From Hydrogenimonas sp. (lineage in GTDB: Bacteria > Campylobacterota > Campylobacteria > Campylobacterales > Hydrogenimonadaceae), in contig NZ_JAOZPV010000002.1 in NCBI RefSeq assembly GCF_029932565.1, positions 1 through 56,565 on the forward strand: 56,565 nt of DNA, written 5' to 3'. This document shows positions 34,701 through 42,604 of the stretch, piece after piece. How positions within the stretch are numbered: position 1 is the first letter of the stretch; the number at the start of each line of letters is the position of its first letter. Both the position numbers and the translations under genes were made by a program. The notes beneath the pieces were generated by a model. It did no database searches, was not told the origin of the DNA, and saw nothing but the letters and a program-made list of their open reading frames with translations.

Positions 34701-34862
34701 TTTCTCGGTCTCTTCACGCTGATATTCTTTGCGACGGGCCAGGCGGTCATTCTCCAGCCCATTGCCGTTGCGATCGGTTTCGGACTCATCTGGGGAACGA
34801 TTTTGAACCTCTTCTATCTACCGACACTCTACGCGGTTGTCAACCGGATTGAAATTAAATGA
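31782..34862 (+). CDS. RND-family efflux transporter (AcrB/MdtB-like inner membrane pump)
   Basis: 1026 residues with the RND layout: an N-terminal helix, a large periplasmic porter loop, five to six helices with the proton-relay motif GIVVDDAVVVAENIQRY, a second large loop, and a C-terminal helix bundle (LIGILGLAGVVVNDGIIMLDFLHG). The length is typical of hydrophobe/amphiphile or heavy-metal type pumps. No membrane-fusion or TolC-like gene is adjacent, so its partners are elsewhere or it works alone. Substrate is unknown. A TACAAT box precedes the ATG. Confidence 0.92.
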   Translation: MRIIEYFLTNKRLNYVLLLFILLAGINAYREIPKELFPDVTLNMIDVSGGYPGSSAKILDKMAVRDIEDAIEGISGIETTETIIVPGRFDIILTLTDDADPIDLLSKVKDAIAANRQYLPADMVEPVATLLIRKQDLLSLSLSSKTLNREELIDVAKSVKSKIMHMDGIAEVKIYGDSDEEILIRIDSEAVAAYGISQRTLLNAISNLSYIYPVGNIEQPGNYIFLSTVHGRQGEKAWENALLRVDGKTIRLGDVAEVTRRLSQTATLSSFNTLDNVTLKVYKASEGDAIVLSKELGRFVETLEKEYPELIFNIYHDSSVPIKKRLDVIISNIMFGLILIFITMALLVNFRIAAIVTMGIPFSFAIGLLFIYYMGYTINIVSLLGALIVIGIVVDDAVVVAENIQRYLDEGMERHAAVLRGVREMMLPVTLATVTTVVAFLPLFLLSGEISHFIILIPIVVIMVLLGSLIESFLFLPLHTKEFLKKGGSMVEWRPLQKQYERSLMFIVRHKKSFLALFVLGIPLATVMMLKQTHFQFFPSFDSRYIYVTGRTDLNTPIETTHKVAREIEAALLKHRKELGMKSVSAVAGSRTTMGGENEKDNGSFYITLELYDLVDTDWINQYLNPILNLSFDFRDPEKRRTLKTYELAGKIETIIAPFRTRYRLEELGVRQRHIGVIRNDIKINFSGNDDEKIIKAMERVKKALAATAGVTGVSDNLQYGKMEWQMRINDYGEKLGLTEGEVARLLSGYFLERRQAMTFGKEGVVEIRTEEIGKDNISRLEHFDYPLSDSRFVKLRDIVDFVKSRDFMQIKKRDGEVVKTVFATVDKRQTTANDVLDAIAPLLKTIETEGVKIRLMGEKEKNRQLAKEMKHAVAIALFLILITLLLIFSKIKYALMVMSVIPFSILGALAGHLLLEINLSMPSLIGILGLAGVVVNDGIIMLDFLHGTHDTHAFFQRAALRLRPILITSITTFLGLFTLIFFATGQAVILQPIAVAIGFGLIWGTILNLFYLPTLYAVVNRIEIK

Positions 34863-34890
34863 ATAAATCTATATAATCTGACAGATTTAT
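34863..34890. promoter_or_regulatory. Inverted repeat enclosing a -10 box before cheZ
   Basis: Perfect 8-bp arms ATAAATCT / AGATTTAT (34863-34870, 34883-34890) enclose TATAAT at 34872-34877. It starts directly after the RND stop codon. It could be an operator at the cheZ promoter or a weak terminator. Confidence 0.45.
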
Positions 34891-34905
34891 GCGAAAAGGG
34901 ATAGG

Positions 34906-35595
34906 ATGACACAAGAAGAGCTTGATGCGTTGATGGCCGGCGACCTCGACCTGGAGTCGGAGGCACTTTCTGACGATGTCTCTCCGGTCGAAAAAAAACT
35001 CGATCTCTCTTCTGCTGACGAACAGGAGGAAGAGGATGGCGGCGAAGAAGAGGTTATTACGCCGCCACCGGCGACAAAAGAGCATCGTGTTGTCAGCCAG
35101 CTTGACGATGTCACACGCGATTCGGAAGAGAAGGCGAGCGAGATTTTCGATGCGCTCGATGTGGTGCTCAACGATGTCGAGGGTGCGATCGGTGCGATCG
35201 GAAAGATGCAGAGCATCGCCGACGACTTCGAAAATCTTTTTACCACTTTACAGAAAAAGTTTCCCCATATCACCCGATTCGCGCAGGCCGGTGACCAGGC
35301 GGCCGAACTGAGAAAACTGGGTGACGAGGCGGTGGAGATGCTTCAGAGCGCCGATACGCAGATTCTGGGTGCGATGGATACGATGCAGTACCAGGATATC
35401 CACCGCCAGAAGATCGAGCGTGTCATCAATATCATGCGGGCGCTCAGCCGCTACATGAGTGCACTCTTCGAAGGCAATATCGAAGATGAAAAGCGTGTCA
35501 AATCGGCACGTCATATCGAGGGGGACACCGGCACGGAAGAGGTGATCTCCAATGACGATATCGAAGCGTTGATCGCTCAGTTCGGAGGCAAATAG
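34906..35595 (+). CDS. cheZ: CheZ-like CheY-P phosphatase (epsilon type)
   Basis: 229 residues. The long helical hairpin (about 75-190) contains MQYQDIHRQ (161-168) with the CheZ-type Asp-Gln catalytic pattern, matching the remote CheZ of Helicobacter. The C-terminus VISNDDIEALIAQFGGK resembles the CheY-binding helix. The N-terminus MTQEELDALMAG looks like the FliM/FliY-type CheY-binding peptide, so two docking segments flank an acidic linker (residues 12-60). ATG follows GGGATAGG. Confidence 0.8.
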   Translation: MTQEELDALMAGDLDLESEALSDDVSPVEKKLDLSSADEQEEEDGGEEEVITPPPATKEHRVVSQLDDVTRDSEEKASEIFDALDVVLNDVEGAIGAIGKMQSIADDFENLFTTLQKKFPHITRFAQAGDQAAELRKLGDEAVEMLQSADTQILGAMDTMQYQDIHRQKIERVINIMRALSRYMSALFEGNIEDEKRVKSARHIEGDTGTEEVISNDDIEALIAQFGGK

Positions 35596-35596
35596 A

Positions 35597-36859
35597 TTGG
35601 TGGAACTTCTCTCGCCGGCCGGCAATCTCGAGAAACTGAAAATCGCATTCGCCTATGGTGCCGATGCCGTCTATGGCGGGGTGAGCCACTTTTCGCTGCG
35701 GATTCGGAGCGGCAAAGAATTCACCTACGAGACGTTTCAGGAGGGAATTGACTACGCCCATGCCTTGGGCAAAAAGGTCTATGTGACGATCAACGGCTTT
35801 CCGTTCAATTCACAGCTCGAACTCTACCGCAACCATATGGAGAGGATGGCGGCGATGGGGCCGGACGCTTTCATCATCGCGACACCGGGACTCGTGAAAA
35901 TGTCCAAAGAGGTGGCACCCGACATTCCGATCCACCTTTCGACCCAGGCGAATGTCATGAATGTGCTCGATGCGCAGTTCTATTACGATCTGGGTGTCAG
36001 CCGCATCATCGCGGCGCGGGAGATCAGTCTGCGCGATCTGGAGGCGATCAAACAGGAGCTGCCGGATCTCGAACTCGAAGTCTTCGTGCATGGCTCGATG
36101 TGTTTCGCCTACAGCGGACGATGTCTCATCAGCTCCCTGCAGAGTGGGCGTGTGCCCAACCGCGGAAGCTGTGCCAACGATTGTCGCTTTCCCTATGTAC
36201 TCTATGCCGAAAATCCGGAAACGGGTGTGACGTTCCGGCTTGAAGAGGAAGAGGGGCTGGGGACCTATATCATGAATGCCAGGGATATGAATCTGGCCTC
36301 CCATATCGACGAGATTCTCGCATCGGGTGTCATCGATTCGCTCAAGATCGAGGGGCGGACGAAGAGCCCCTACTACGTGGCGGTGACGGCCCATGCCTAC
36401 CGGCAGGCGATCGACGATTTCTACGCCGGTAGATTCGATGCCGAAAAATACCAGAAAGAGCTCCATACGACGAAGCATCGCGGGTTCACCGACGCCTATC
36501 TGATCCACCGTCCGTTCGAACGTGAGGGGACGCAGAGTCTGGAGAGCTCGATCAGCGAGGGAACCCACCAGGTCGAAGCACTGGTAGACGAAGCGGGACT
36601 CGCATTTCTGGTCAAGGACAGGGTCTGTGAAGGTGACGAAATGGAGATCCTGTCGCCTGCGCCGATTCTTGAACAGGTCGAGAACGAGCGCGGCTCGATA
36701 TTCCGAAAAACGGATGGGAGCTGGTGGCTGAAGATGGAAAAACTGGAGACCCCGACGGGCAAAACCTACGAGTGTATTCACAGCGGCAACGAAAATCCGA
36801 TTCTGCTGCCGACACCTCTTCCGCCATTTACATTTTTGCGAAAGCCTCTCCATGGATGA
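35597..36859 (+). CDS. U32 family peptidase-like tRNA hydroxylation protein (TrhP/YegQ type)
   Basis: 420 residues. The start VELLSPAGNLEKLKIAFAYGADAVYGG is the U32 signature. Cysteines in VFVHGSMCFAYSGRCLIS and RGSCANDCRFPY are those that bind an iron-sulfur cluster in TrhP/RlhA-type enzymes, which act on tRNA U34 or rRNA with prephenate. Start TTG 35597 follows GGAGG by eight bases; GTG 35600 is possible. It starts one base after the cheZ stop, and the next gene overlaps its end. Confidence 0.85.
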   Translation: MVELLSPAGNLEKLKIAFAYGADAVYGGVSHFSLRIRSGKEFTYETFQEGIDYAHALGKKVYVTINGFPFNSQLELYRNHMERMAAMGPDAFIIATPGLVKMSKEVAPDIPIHLSTQANVMNVLDAQFYYDLGVSRIIAAREISLRDLEAIKQELPDLELEVFVHGSMCFAYSGRCLISSLQSGRVPNRGSCANDCRFPYVLYAENPETGVTFRLEEEEGLGTYIMNARDMNLASHIDEILASGVIDSLKIEGRTKSPYYVAVTAHAYRQAIDDFYAGRFDAEKYQKELHTTKHRGFTDAYLIHRPFEREGTQSLESSISEGTHQVEALVDEAGLAFLVKDRVCEGDEMEILSPAPILEQVENERGSIFRKTDGSWWLKMEKLETPTGKTYECIHSGNENPILLPTPLPPFTFLRKPLHG

Positions 36860-37190
36860 GACGTTGACACGGAACCGGCTGATCCGCATCTGGTGGGCAT
36901 GGCAGTGGCGCACGGTTGTTGCCACCTTCATCGGTTCTCTTGTCCTGATTACGGTCTTTGCCTTTTTCGCCGGATTTTTCGGTATGGACAAACAGCTCAT
37001 TACCTTGATCGGCAATCTGATCTACATGGGGGTCGGCATATTTGCCTCCATCTGGTTTCTGGGGTTTGTTCTCAAAAAAGATTTCGGAGATTTCAGGCTG
37101 ACGATTGAGGAGAGAAGATATTGTGAGAGGCCGCCGAAGGAGGAGAAGGAAAAAACAGATGAATTGAAAACCGAAGATCAAATTGTTTGA
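36852..37190 (+). CDS. Small two-helix membrane protein
   Basis: 112 residues, not recognised. Two membrane helices (about 19-42 and 49-72) are followed by a charged tail (KKDFGDFRLTIEERRYCERPPKEEKEKTDEL). The ATG overlaps the end of the U32 gene. The last codons and stop lie in a 19-bp inverted repeat (37164-37204). Confidence 0.7.
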   Translation: MDETLTRNRLIRIWWAWQWRTVVATFIGSLVLITVFAFFAGFFGMDKQLITLIGNLIYMGVGIFASIWFLGFVLKKDFGDFRLTIEERRYCERPPKEEKEKTDELKTEDQIV

Positions 37191-37204
37191 TTTTCGGTTT
37201 TCAA
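37164..37204 (+). other. Long hairpin between the small membrane gene and purE
   Basis: Arms 37164-37182 and 37186-37204 pair over 19 positions with a single G-U and a three-base loop. No T-run follows. The stem covers the stop codon of the upstream gene and ends ten bases before the purE ribosome-binding site. Confidence 0.6.
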
Positions 37205-37224
37205 TCCAACAATCAGGAGAGAGC

Positions 37225-37725
37225 ATGAGATTTGTATCGATCATCATCGGAAGCAAGAGCGATTATGAGGTCATGAAGGAGTGCGGCAAGACGCTGGAAA
37301 AATTCGGTGTTCCGTATGAACTGATCATCTCGTCGGCCCATCGGAGCCCCGACCGAACGAAAACCTATATCAAAGAGGCGGAAGAGCGCGGCGCCGTCGT
37401 TTTCATTGCTGCAGCGGGCATGGCGGCCCATCTGGCGGGTGCCGTGGCGGCAACGACGATCAAGCCGGTCATCGGTGTACCGATGAGTTCGTCCGATCTT
37501 CGCGGCGAGGATGCTCTGCTCAGTACCGTTATGATGCCGGCCGGCATGCCGGTCGCGACGCTCGCTATCGGAAAAGCGGGTGCCATCAACAGTGCCTATC
37601 TGGCAATGCAGATTCTGGCTATCGACGACGATGAACTGAAGGTGAAACTGACGGAGGATCGTCTGGCGAAGGCGAAGAAGGTGGAGACCGATTCGGCGGA
37701 GATCGAGGTGTTGATTTCAAAGTGA
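37225..37725 (+). CDS. purE: N5-carboxyaminoimidazole ribonucleotide mutase
   Basis: Class I PurE that converts N5-CAIR to CAIR in purine synthesis. The 166-residue product has IIIGSKSDYEVMKECG, ISSAHRSPDRT with the catalytic His, FIAAAGMAAHLAGAVA and VPMSSSDLRGEDALLSTVMMPAGMPVAT. ATG 37225 has AGGAG upstream; the longer frame to 37183 crosses a hairpin and is not used. First gene of the conserved block that runs to rplS. Confidence 0.96.
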   Translation: MRFVSIIIGSKSDYEVMKECGKTLEKFGVPYELIISSAHRSPDRTKTYIKEAEERGAVVFIAAAGMAAHLAGAVAATTIKPVIGVPMSSSDLRGEDALLSTVMMPAGMPVATLAIGKAGAINSAYLAMQILAIDDDELKVKLTEDRLAKAKKVETDSAEIEVLISK

Positions 37726-37730
37726 CACTT

Positions 37731-37858
37731 CCGGCGATGCCCCCTGTTGTGAGGGTCTCGCGTCCAACCTTCCGCCCCGCTTTCACGCCGGTTCCCGAAA
37801 TGCCGTTTCGGCATTTCTGTGGGGATTTCGGACGATTTTTCTCTCTTGAAAAATCGTC
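37731..37858. repeat. Structured intergenic segment between purE and the DUF3972 gene
   Basis: Contains CCGGCG paired with CGCCGG (37731-37736, 37786-37791), GAAATGCC-GTTTC-GGCATTTC (37797-37817) and an 11-bp perfect stem GACGATTTTTC / GAAAAATCGTC (37831-37858). It looks like a compact repeat or a structured RNA rather than a simple terminator. The open frames across it have no family resemblance. Confidence 0.45.
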
Positions 37859-37968
37859 TCCCGGTATTCGTTTTGAAAGTCGGGCAGATTGAATGCTTCA
37901 TGGTCGAGAAATTGGAATGGTAGTTGCATTTGATTGGCATCAGTAGCTTTGAGCAAAAGGAAAAATAG

Positions 37969-38451
37969 ATGAGTACCTGGCTGAATATCAGAGCCTATGC
38001 GAAACTGACGGGCAAGGATTTCGACGAAGTGCTGGAGATGGTAGACAGCGGCCTGGTGGAGTCGAAAGAGGAGGATGGCGATATTTTTATCAAAGCCGAT
38101 GCCCAGGAGACACTGCCGGCGGCGCAGCCTTCCCGGGGAGAGGTACTGAAGGTCGACATGCAGTCCGGCGAGGGGCTTCAGTTTGTCGAAAAGACAATCG
38201 GTACGATCCTTTCGATGCACGAGAAGGTGGTCGATGCGAAAGAGGAGACTCTCGACGCGCTCAAAAATGAAAACCAGTTCCTCAAAGAGGCGCTGATGTC
38301 GATGCAGGAGCTCTATGACGAGGATCGCAGAACGATCGAAACATTGACCAACGAGCTCAATGCGACGCGCGAGGAGCTGGAGTTTGTCAAACGCAAATAC
38401 AAATTGATGTGGGGAAAAATGGTCGAGAAGCATGCGGAGGAGAAACGATGA
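37969..38451 (+). CDS. DUF3972-type protein
   Basis: 160 residues. The N-terminus (TWLNIRAYAKLTGKDFDEVLEMVDSGLVESKEEDGDIFIKAD) looks like a MerR/winged-helix-like recognition domain. Residues about 70-155 are coiled coil (ALKNENQFLKEALMSMQELYDEDRRTIETLTNELN). The call is by phylum-specific position next to purE and glyQ; function unknown. The stop overlaps the next start (ATGA). Confidence 0.65.
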   Translation: MSTWLNIRAYAKLTGKDFDEVLEMVDSGLVESKEEDGDIFIKADAQETLPAAQPSRGEVLKVDMQSGEGLQFVEKTIGTILSMHEKVVDAKEETLDALKNENQFLKEALMSMQELYDEDRRTIETLTNELNATREELEFVKRKYKLMWGKMVEKHAEEKR

Positions 38452-39317
38452 AGATGACACCGGAGTGTGTTACCTGTATCTTTTCGCAGGCGCTTCGAGT
38501 CTGTGAAACCCTGCATGTCGATGAAAAAACGACAAAAGAGGTGCTCGATGCAGTCGGCTGCATGATACCCGAATGGTCGTTCGAAGAGACACCGCCCCAG
38601 GTGGCGTCGCGTGTCTATCCGCTTATTGCGAAGATACTGCATACCGACGATATCTATGGCGATTTCAAGCGGGAAGCGACGGAGCATGCGAGGGCGTTTC
38701 TGCCCTACATCGAATCGATGATCGATAAGAGTGTCGACATGTTCCATGCCTCTTTGAAAGCGGCCGTGGCCGGCAATGTGATCGACCTGGCTGCGACGGA
38801 GCGGTTCGATCTTGAAGAGGAGGTGGCCAAAGTTTTCGAAACCCCTTTTGCCATCGATGACAGTGCCCGGTTGCGGGAACATCTGGCGCAGGCCCGGAAT
38901 GTACTGGTCATCGGGGACAATGCGGGCGAGCACCTGTTCGACAAAGTGATGATGCGAAGATTCAACACGATCTTTCCTCATGTTCGGTTCGGCTATGTCG
39001 TACGGGGTGTTCCGATCATCAACGATGTGACGGTGAAAGAAGCCAGCGAGGCGGGAATAGACGAGGTGGCCGAAATTATCGACAGTGGCGTTACGACGCC
39101 GGGACTCGATTTGTCGCAAGTCAACGAAACAATGAGAAAACATTATGAAGAGGCCGATCTGATTATCTCAAAAGGAATGGGCAATTACGAATCGCTCAAC
39201 GACAAGTCGACTCGACCGACATTCTATCTGCTCAAAGTCAAATGTCATGTCGTGGCCTCTTCGCTGGGTAGAGCGGTGGGCGATATCATCTGTTACGAAG
39301 GGGAGTACCATGTGTGA
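38448..39317 (+). CDS. DUF89 family (ARMT1-like damage-control phosphatase) protein
   Basis: 289 residues starting at ATG 38448, with GGAGG upstream and overlap with the preceding stop. MKMTPECVTCIFSQALRVC opens with paired cysteines as in DUF89 subfamily I. VLVIGDNAGEHLFDKVMMRRF and YVVRGVPIINDVTVKEASEAGI contain the metal-binding Asp/Asn residues. Family members remove damaged sugar phosphates; the substrate here is not known. Confidence 0.85.
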   Translation: MKMTPECVTCIFSQALRVCETLHVDEKTTKEVLDAVGCMIPEWSFEETPPQVASRVYPLIAKILHTDDIYGDFKREATEHARAFLPYIESMIDKSVDMFHASLKAAVAGNVIDLAATERFDLEEEVAKVFETPFAIDDSARLREHLAQARNVLVIGDNAGEHLFDKVMMRRFNTIFPHVRFGYVVRGVPIINDVTVKEASEAGIDEVAEIIDSGVTTPGLDLSQVNETMRKHYEEADLIISKGMGNYESLNDKSTRPTFYLLKVKCHVVASSLGRAVGDIICYEGEYHV

Positions 39318-39807
39318 AAAAGTGATAGACGAAAAACTGTTACCGTTTCTCTTTACGCAGCCGAAACATCCGATGCGGTTCAACGAGCTGATGAAGGCGA
39401 ACAAGCTCTTGGTGGACAATATGCCACTGGAGGGGCAGATTCCCGGCATGAAACTACGTCTTGGGCGAGCCTATCTCTTTATGATAGTCGTCTGGAACCT
39501 CGTTCTGATTCCTCTCGCGCTCATTTTCCACAAACTGCTTGCCAAGATAGACTGTCACATCGCGATCGTCATGGCCGTGGTGTTTACCCTTTTCTTTTTC
39601 GGTGTGCTGCAGATTTTCAAGCAGTGGTCGACCGAAAAGATGGCCGAAAAGATGATCAGGAAAGCGTGGGAGATCCATTTCCCCTATTACGACTTCGAGA
39701 CGTTTCATGCGAAGGTGGCGAAGTTTTACGACGATGCGGTCGAGCGCGGCGTAACCGGAGCCAATCTGGAGATGTATATTATGAACGCGCTCTCTTTGGA
39801 GTCTTGA
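39310..39807 (+). CDS. Hypothetical membrane protein (165 residues)
   Basis: Not recognised. Starts at ATG 39310 with GGGGAG upstream, overlapping the DUF89 gene by eight bases. Two membrane helices (about residues 55-73 and 80-100) lie between a soluble N-terminus (LLPFLFTQPKHPMRFNELMKANK) and a helical C-terminal half with aromatic residues (HFPYYDFETFHAKVAKFYDDAVERG). No motif of known function. Confidence 0.75.
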   Translation: MCEKVIDEKLLPFLFTQPKHPMRFNELMKANKLLVDNMPLEGQIPGMKLRLGRAYLFMIVVWNLVLIPLALIFHKLLAKIDCHIAIVMAVVFTLFFFGVLQIFKQWSTEKMAEKMIRKAWEIHFPYYDFETFHAKVAKFYDDAVERGVTGANLEMYIMNALSLES

Positions 39808-39961
39808 GCCGAAAGCCGTTCGTCTCTTGTATTACCCATTGATAGCGGGAAAGCCTCAATCGCCGGCCCATAGCGCCAAATGACGGCGAAGCAGACGACA
39901 ATGAATGACAAATCATATTTGTTATAATTCCGCGAAAAGATTTTGATAAAAGGAGGTTCAA

Positions 39962-40222
39962 ATGGCTGAAACCAAACCGAAGAAACGACAGAAGCAGGTG
40001 GTTCTGTTTACATCGCCGGGATGCGTCTGGTGTACGCGGGCCAAAACCTTCTTCAAGAAAAACGGCATCAAATTCAAAACGATCGATATCAGTACCAACC
40101 GGCAGGCAGCCAAAGACTGCGAACGGCATGGATGTCGCGGTGTACCCGTTGTGCTGATCGGCAGCCAGTGGATCTGCGGATTCGACGAACCGAAAATCAA
40201 GAAAGCATTGGACCTTACATGA
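39962..40222 (+). CDS. Glutaredoxin/thioredoxin-fold protein with CVWC motif
   Basis: 86 residues: a basic N-terminus (KPKKRQKQ), then [32 protein letters not shown], a glutaredoxin-like redox centre CxxC, and [16 protein letters not shown] with the cis-Pro. AGGAGG lies seven bases before the ATG and TATAAT upstream, so it may be the first gene of an operon with glyQ. The stop overlaps the glyQ start. Confidence 0.88.
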   Translation: MAETKPKKRQKQVVLFTSPGCVWCTRAKTFFKKNGIKFKTIDISTNRQAAKDCERHGCRGVPVVLIGSQWICGFDEPKIKKALDLT

Positions 40223-41109
40223 TCACATTCACCGACCTTCTTCTGAAACTTCAGACTTTCTGGGCCCAGCAGGGCTGCAACATCGTCCAGCCCTACGACA
40301 TTCCCTCCGGTGCGGGAACCTTCCATCCGGCGACACTGCTTCGAAGTCTGGACAGCAAACCGTGGAGGGCCGCCTACGTGGCCCCCAGCCGACGTCCAAC
40401 CGACGGCCGCTATGGGGAAAACCCGAACCGTCTTGGCGCCTATTACCAGTTTCAGGTGCTCATCAAGCCGAGTCCCGACGACATTCAGGATCTCTACCTC
40501 AAGAGCCTCGAATACCTGGGGCTGGACCTCTCCAGACACGACATCCGCTTCGTTGAAGACAACTGGGAGTCTCCGACACTTGGCGCGTGGGGGCTCGGCT
40601 GGGAAGTGTGGCTGGACGGGATGGAAGTGACGCAGTTCACCTATTTTCAGCAGGTCGGCGGCATCATATGCAACCCGGTCGCGGCCGAGATCACCTACGG
40701 AACGGAGCGGCTGGCGATGTATCTGCAGGGTGTCGAATCGGTTTTTGACATCGTCTGGAACGAGAAGGATGGGGAGGTGACCACCTATGCCGACGTGCAC
40801 AAGGAGAGCGAATACGAATTCAGCAAATACAATTTCGAAATTGCCGACACCGCCATGCTGTTTCGTCACTTCGACGAGGCGGCGAACGAGTGTCGGCGGT
40901 GTCTCGATGCGGGTTTGCCGCTGCCGGCGTACGACCAGTGCATGATTGCGTCGCACCTCTTCAACACCCTTGATGCGCGAAAGGCGATTTCGGTGACCGA
41001 ACGCGCCAACTACATTCTGAAAATCCGCGATCTGGCCAAAGGGTGTGCGGAACTCTACAAGGCACAGGAGTCCGAACGCGAAACGCGTATCAAAGGTGTA
41101 ACGGCGTGA
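40219..41109 (+). CDS. glyQ: Glycyl-tRNA synthetase alpha subunit
   Basis: Class II catalytic subunit of the alpha2beta2 enzyme; glyS is not in the window. The 296-residue product shows [58 protein letters not shown] and [35 protein letters not shown], all diagnostic. ATG 40219 overlaps the glutaredoxin stop, and its stop overlaps the Nif3 GTG. Confidence 0.97.
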   Translation: MITFTDLLLKLQTFWAQQGCNIVQPYDIPSGAGTFHPATLLRSLDSKPWRAAYVAPSRRPTDGRYGENPNRLGAYYQFQVLIKPSPDDIQDLYLKSLEYLGLDLSRHDIRFVEDNWESPTLGAWGLGWEVWLDGMEVTQFTYFQQVGGIICNPVAAEITYGTERLAMYLQGVESVFDIVWNEKDGEVTTYADVHKESEYEFSKYNFEIADTAMLFRHFDEAANECRRCLDAGLPLPAYDQCMIASHLFNTLDARKAISVTERANYILKIRDLAKGCAELYKAQESERETRIKGVTA

Positions 41110-41828
41110 CGGTCGGTGAAATTTACGGCATTCTCGACGAACTGAGCCCTTTCGAGCTGCAGGAGGCGTGGGACAACAGCGGTCTGCTTCTTGGAAGCGA
41201 ACGCGATGAGGTAAGCCGCATTGTACTGAGTGTCGACATCGATCTGCAGATGATCGAAGAGGCGGAAGAGCATACGCTTTTCATTCTCCATCATCCATTG
41301 ATCTTTTCGGGACTCAAGCGGCTTGTCTGGAGCGAATACCCCGCCAATCTTCTGCGTATCATGATACAAAAGAGCCATACGATGATCGCAATGCACACCA
41401 ATTTCGACCAGACCCATCTGAACCGGTATGTTTTCGAAACCGTTCTGGGCTTCGACGTGGCCGGCTGCGAGGGTTTTGTCTGCACGGCAAAAGGTGACTG
41501 GCATACCGAAACACTGCTCAAAAGGGTCAAAGAGAGGCTCGGTCTCGACACGATGCGGATTGTCGGAACGAAAGAGCGAATACACAGCATTGCGTTGACG
41601 ACAGGCGCGGGTGCAAGCCTGATGGATAGCATCGATGCCGATCTCTTCCTGACCGGCGACATCAAGTTTCACGACGCGATGAAAGCGCTCTCCAAAAGGC
41701 TCATGATGGCCGATATCGGCCATTTCGAAAGTGAAAAGTTTTTTGCCGATGCGATGGCACCCCATTTGAAAAATTTGCCGATTCCGGTTATAATTGCGCA
41801 ATCAATCAACCCCTTCACCTACATCTGA
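41106..41828 (+). CDS. Nif3-like dinuclear metal-centre protein
   Basis: 240 residues. The metal-binding His and Asp residues appear in [24 protein letters not shown] and [14 protein letters not shown]. The first part [10 protein letters not shown] is family typical. The family (GTP cyclohydrolase 1 type 2/NIF3) is widely conserved with uncertain function. Start is GTG 41106, overlapping the glyQ stop (GTGA). FlgZ follows after 16 bases. Confidence 0.9.
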   Translation: MTVGEIYGILDELSPFELQEAWDNSGLLLGSERDEVSRIVLSVDIDLQMIEEAEEHTLFILHHPLIFSGLKRLVWSEYPANLLRIMIQKSHTMIAMHTNFDQTHLNRYVFETVLGFDVAGCEGFVCTAKGDWHTETLLKRVKERLGLDTMRIVGTKERIHSIALTTGAGASLMDSIDADLFLTGDIKFHDAMKALSKRLMMADIGHFESEKFFADAMAPHLKNLPIPVIIAQSINPFTYI

Positions 41829-41844
41829 TAAGGAAACACAATCC

Positions 41845-42573
41845 ATGAACAAGCATCTTGAAGAGCTTATAGAACTATCCAAAATCGATCAGGCCATTGA
41901 TGCGTTCGAGCCAAGAATCGCGGAGGCGCGTGCCAAACTGGCCGAAGTCGAAGAGCAGGAGAGCGGTGTCGAACGTGAGATTCTCGAACTCGAAGAGGAT
42001 ATTCGGGATGCCGAACTCAAAAAGGCGAAAAACGACCTGCACATCCAGGAACTGACCGACAAACTGGATGCCAACAAAAAGAAGAGTGCCGAAGCGAAGA
42101 CGGAAAAAGAGATCAAAGCGCTGCAGCTCGAGGAGGAGATCGCCAGAGAGCAGCTCGATTTCGCCCATGAGGAGATCGGCCGTCTCGAGAATCTGATCGA
42201 AACGCGCAACGAAGAGATCGAAACGAAAAAGGCGGAACTCGCGGCCCTGCAGGAGAAGAGCGCTTTGCTGAAGGAAGAGGTCGAAAAAGAGCTTGCCGAA
42301 ATCGAGAAGGAGAAGCAGGAGTTTTTCAAGAAGAAGCAGGAGCTGGTTTCGAAAATGAGCCAGAAAATTCTTGCGTTCTACGACAAGATCCGCCGATGGG
42401 CGAAGAACACGGCTGTCGTGCCGGTCCGCAAGCAGGCGTGCATGGGATGTTTCATGAAGATCAACGACAAGACCTATGCCGAAGTGATCAAAGGGGAAGA
42501 GATCACGACATGCCCGCACTGCGGACGCATACTCTATCTCGAAGTACAGAAAGAAGAAGAGACCGCTGAATAA
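41845..42573 (+). CDS. flgZ: Zinc-ribbon coiled-coil protein, HP0958/FlgZ-type RpoN chaperone
   Basis: 242 residues. Residues 1-170 are a long antiparallel coiled coil rich in Glu and Lys. The C-terminal zinc ribbon has CMGC (199-202) and CPHC (223-226). This is the layout of H. pylori HP0958, which stabilises the sigma54 factor RpoN and binds flaA mRNA. Its presence fits the RpoN-type promoter found upstream of flgB in the same window. ATG 41845 follows AAGGAAAC. Confidence 0.85.
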   Translation: MNKHLEELIELSKIDQAIDAFEPRIAEARAKLAEVEEQESGVEREILELEEDIRDAELKKAKNDLHIQELTDKLDANKKKSAEAKTEKEIKALQLEEEIAREQLDFAHEEIGRLENLIETRNEEIETKKAELAALQEKSALLKEEVEKELAEIEKEKQEFFKKKQELVSKMSQKILAFYDKIRRWAKNTAVVPVRKQACMGCFMKINDKTYAEVIKGEEITTCPHCGRILYLEVQKEEETAE

Positions 42574-42604
42574 CACACTCTTTACAATCCTCTACACACT
42601 TCTG

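Noticed and set aside
37783-38460. 225-codon minus-strand frame opposite the DUF3972 gene
   Set aside because: Antisense shadow over a coiled-coil gene and the structured interval; no start signals.
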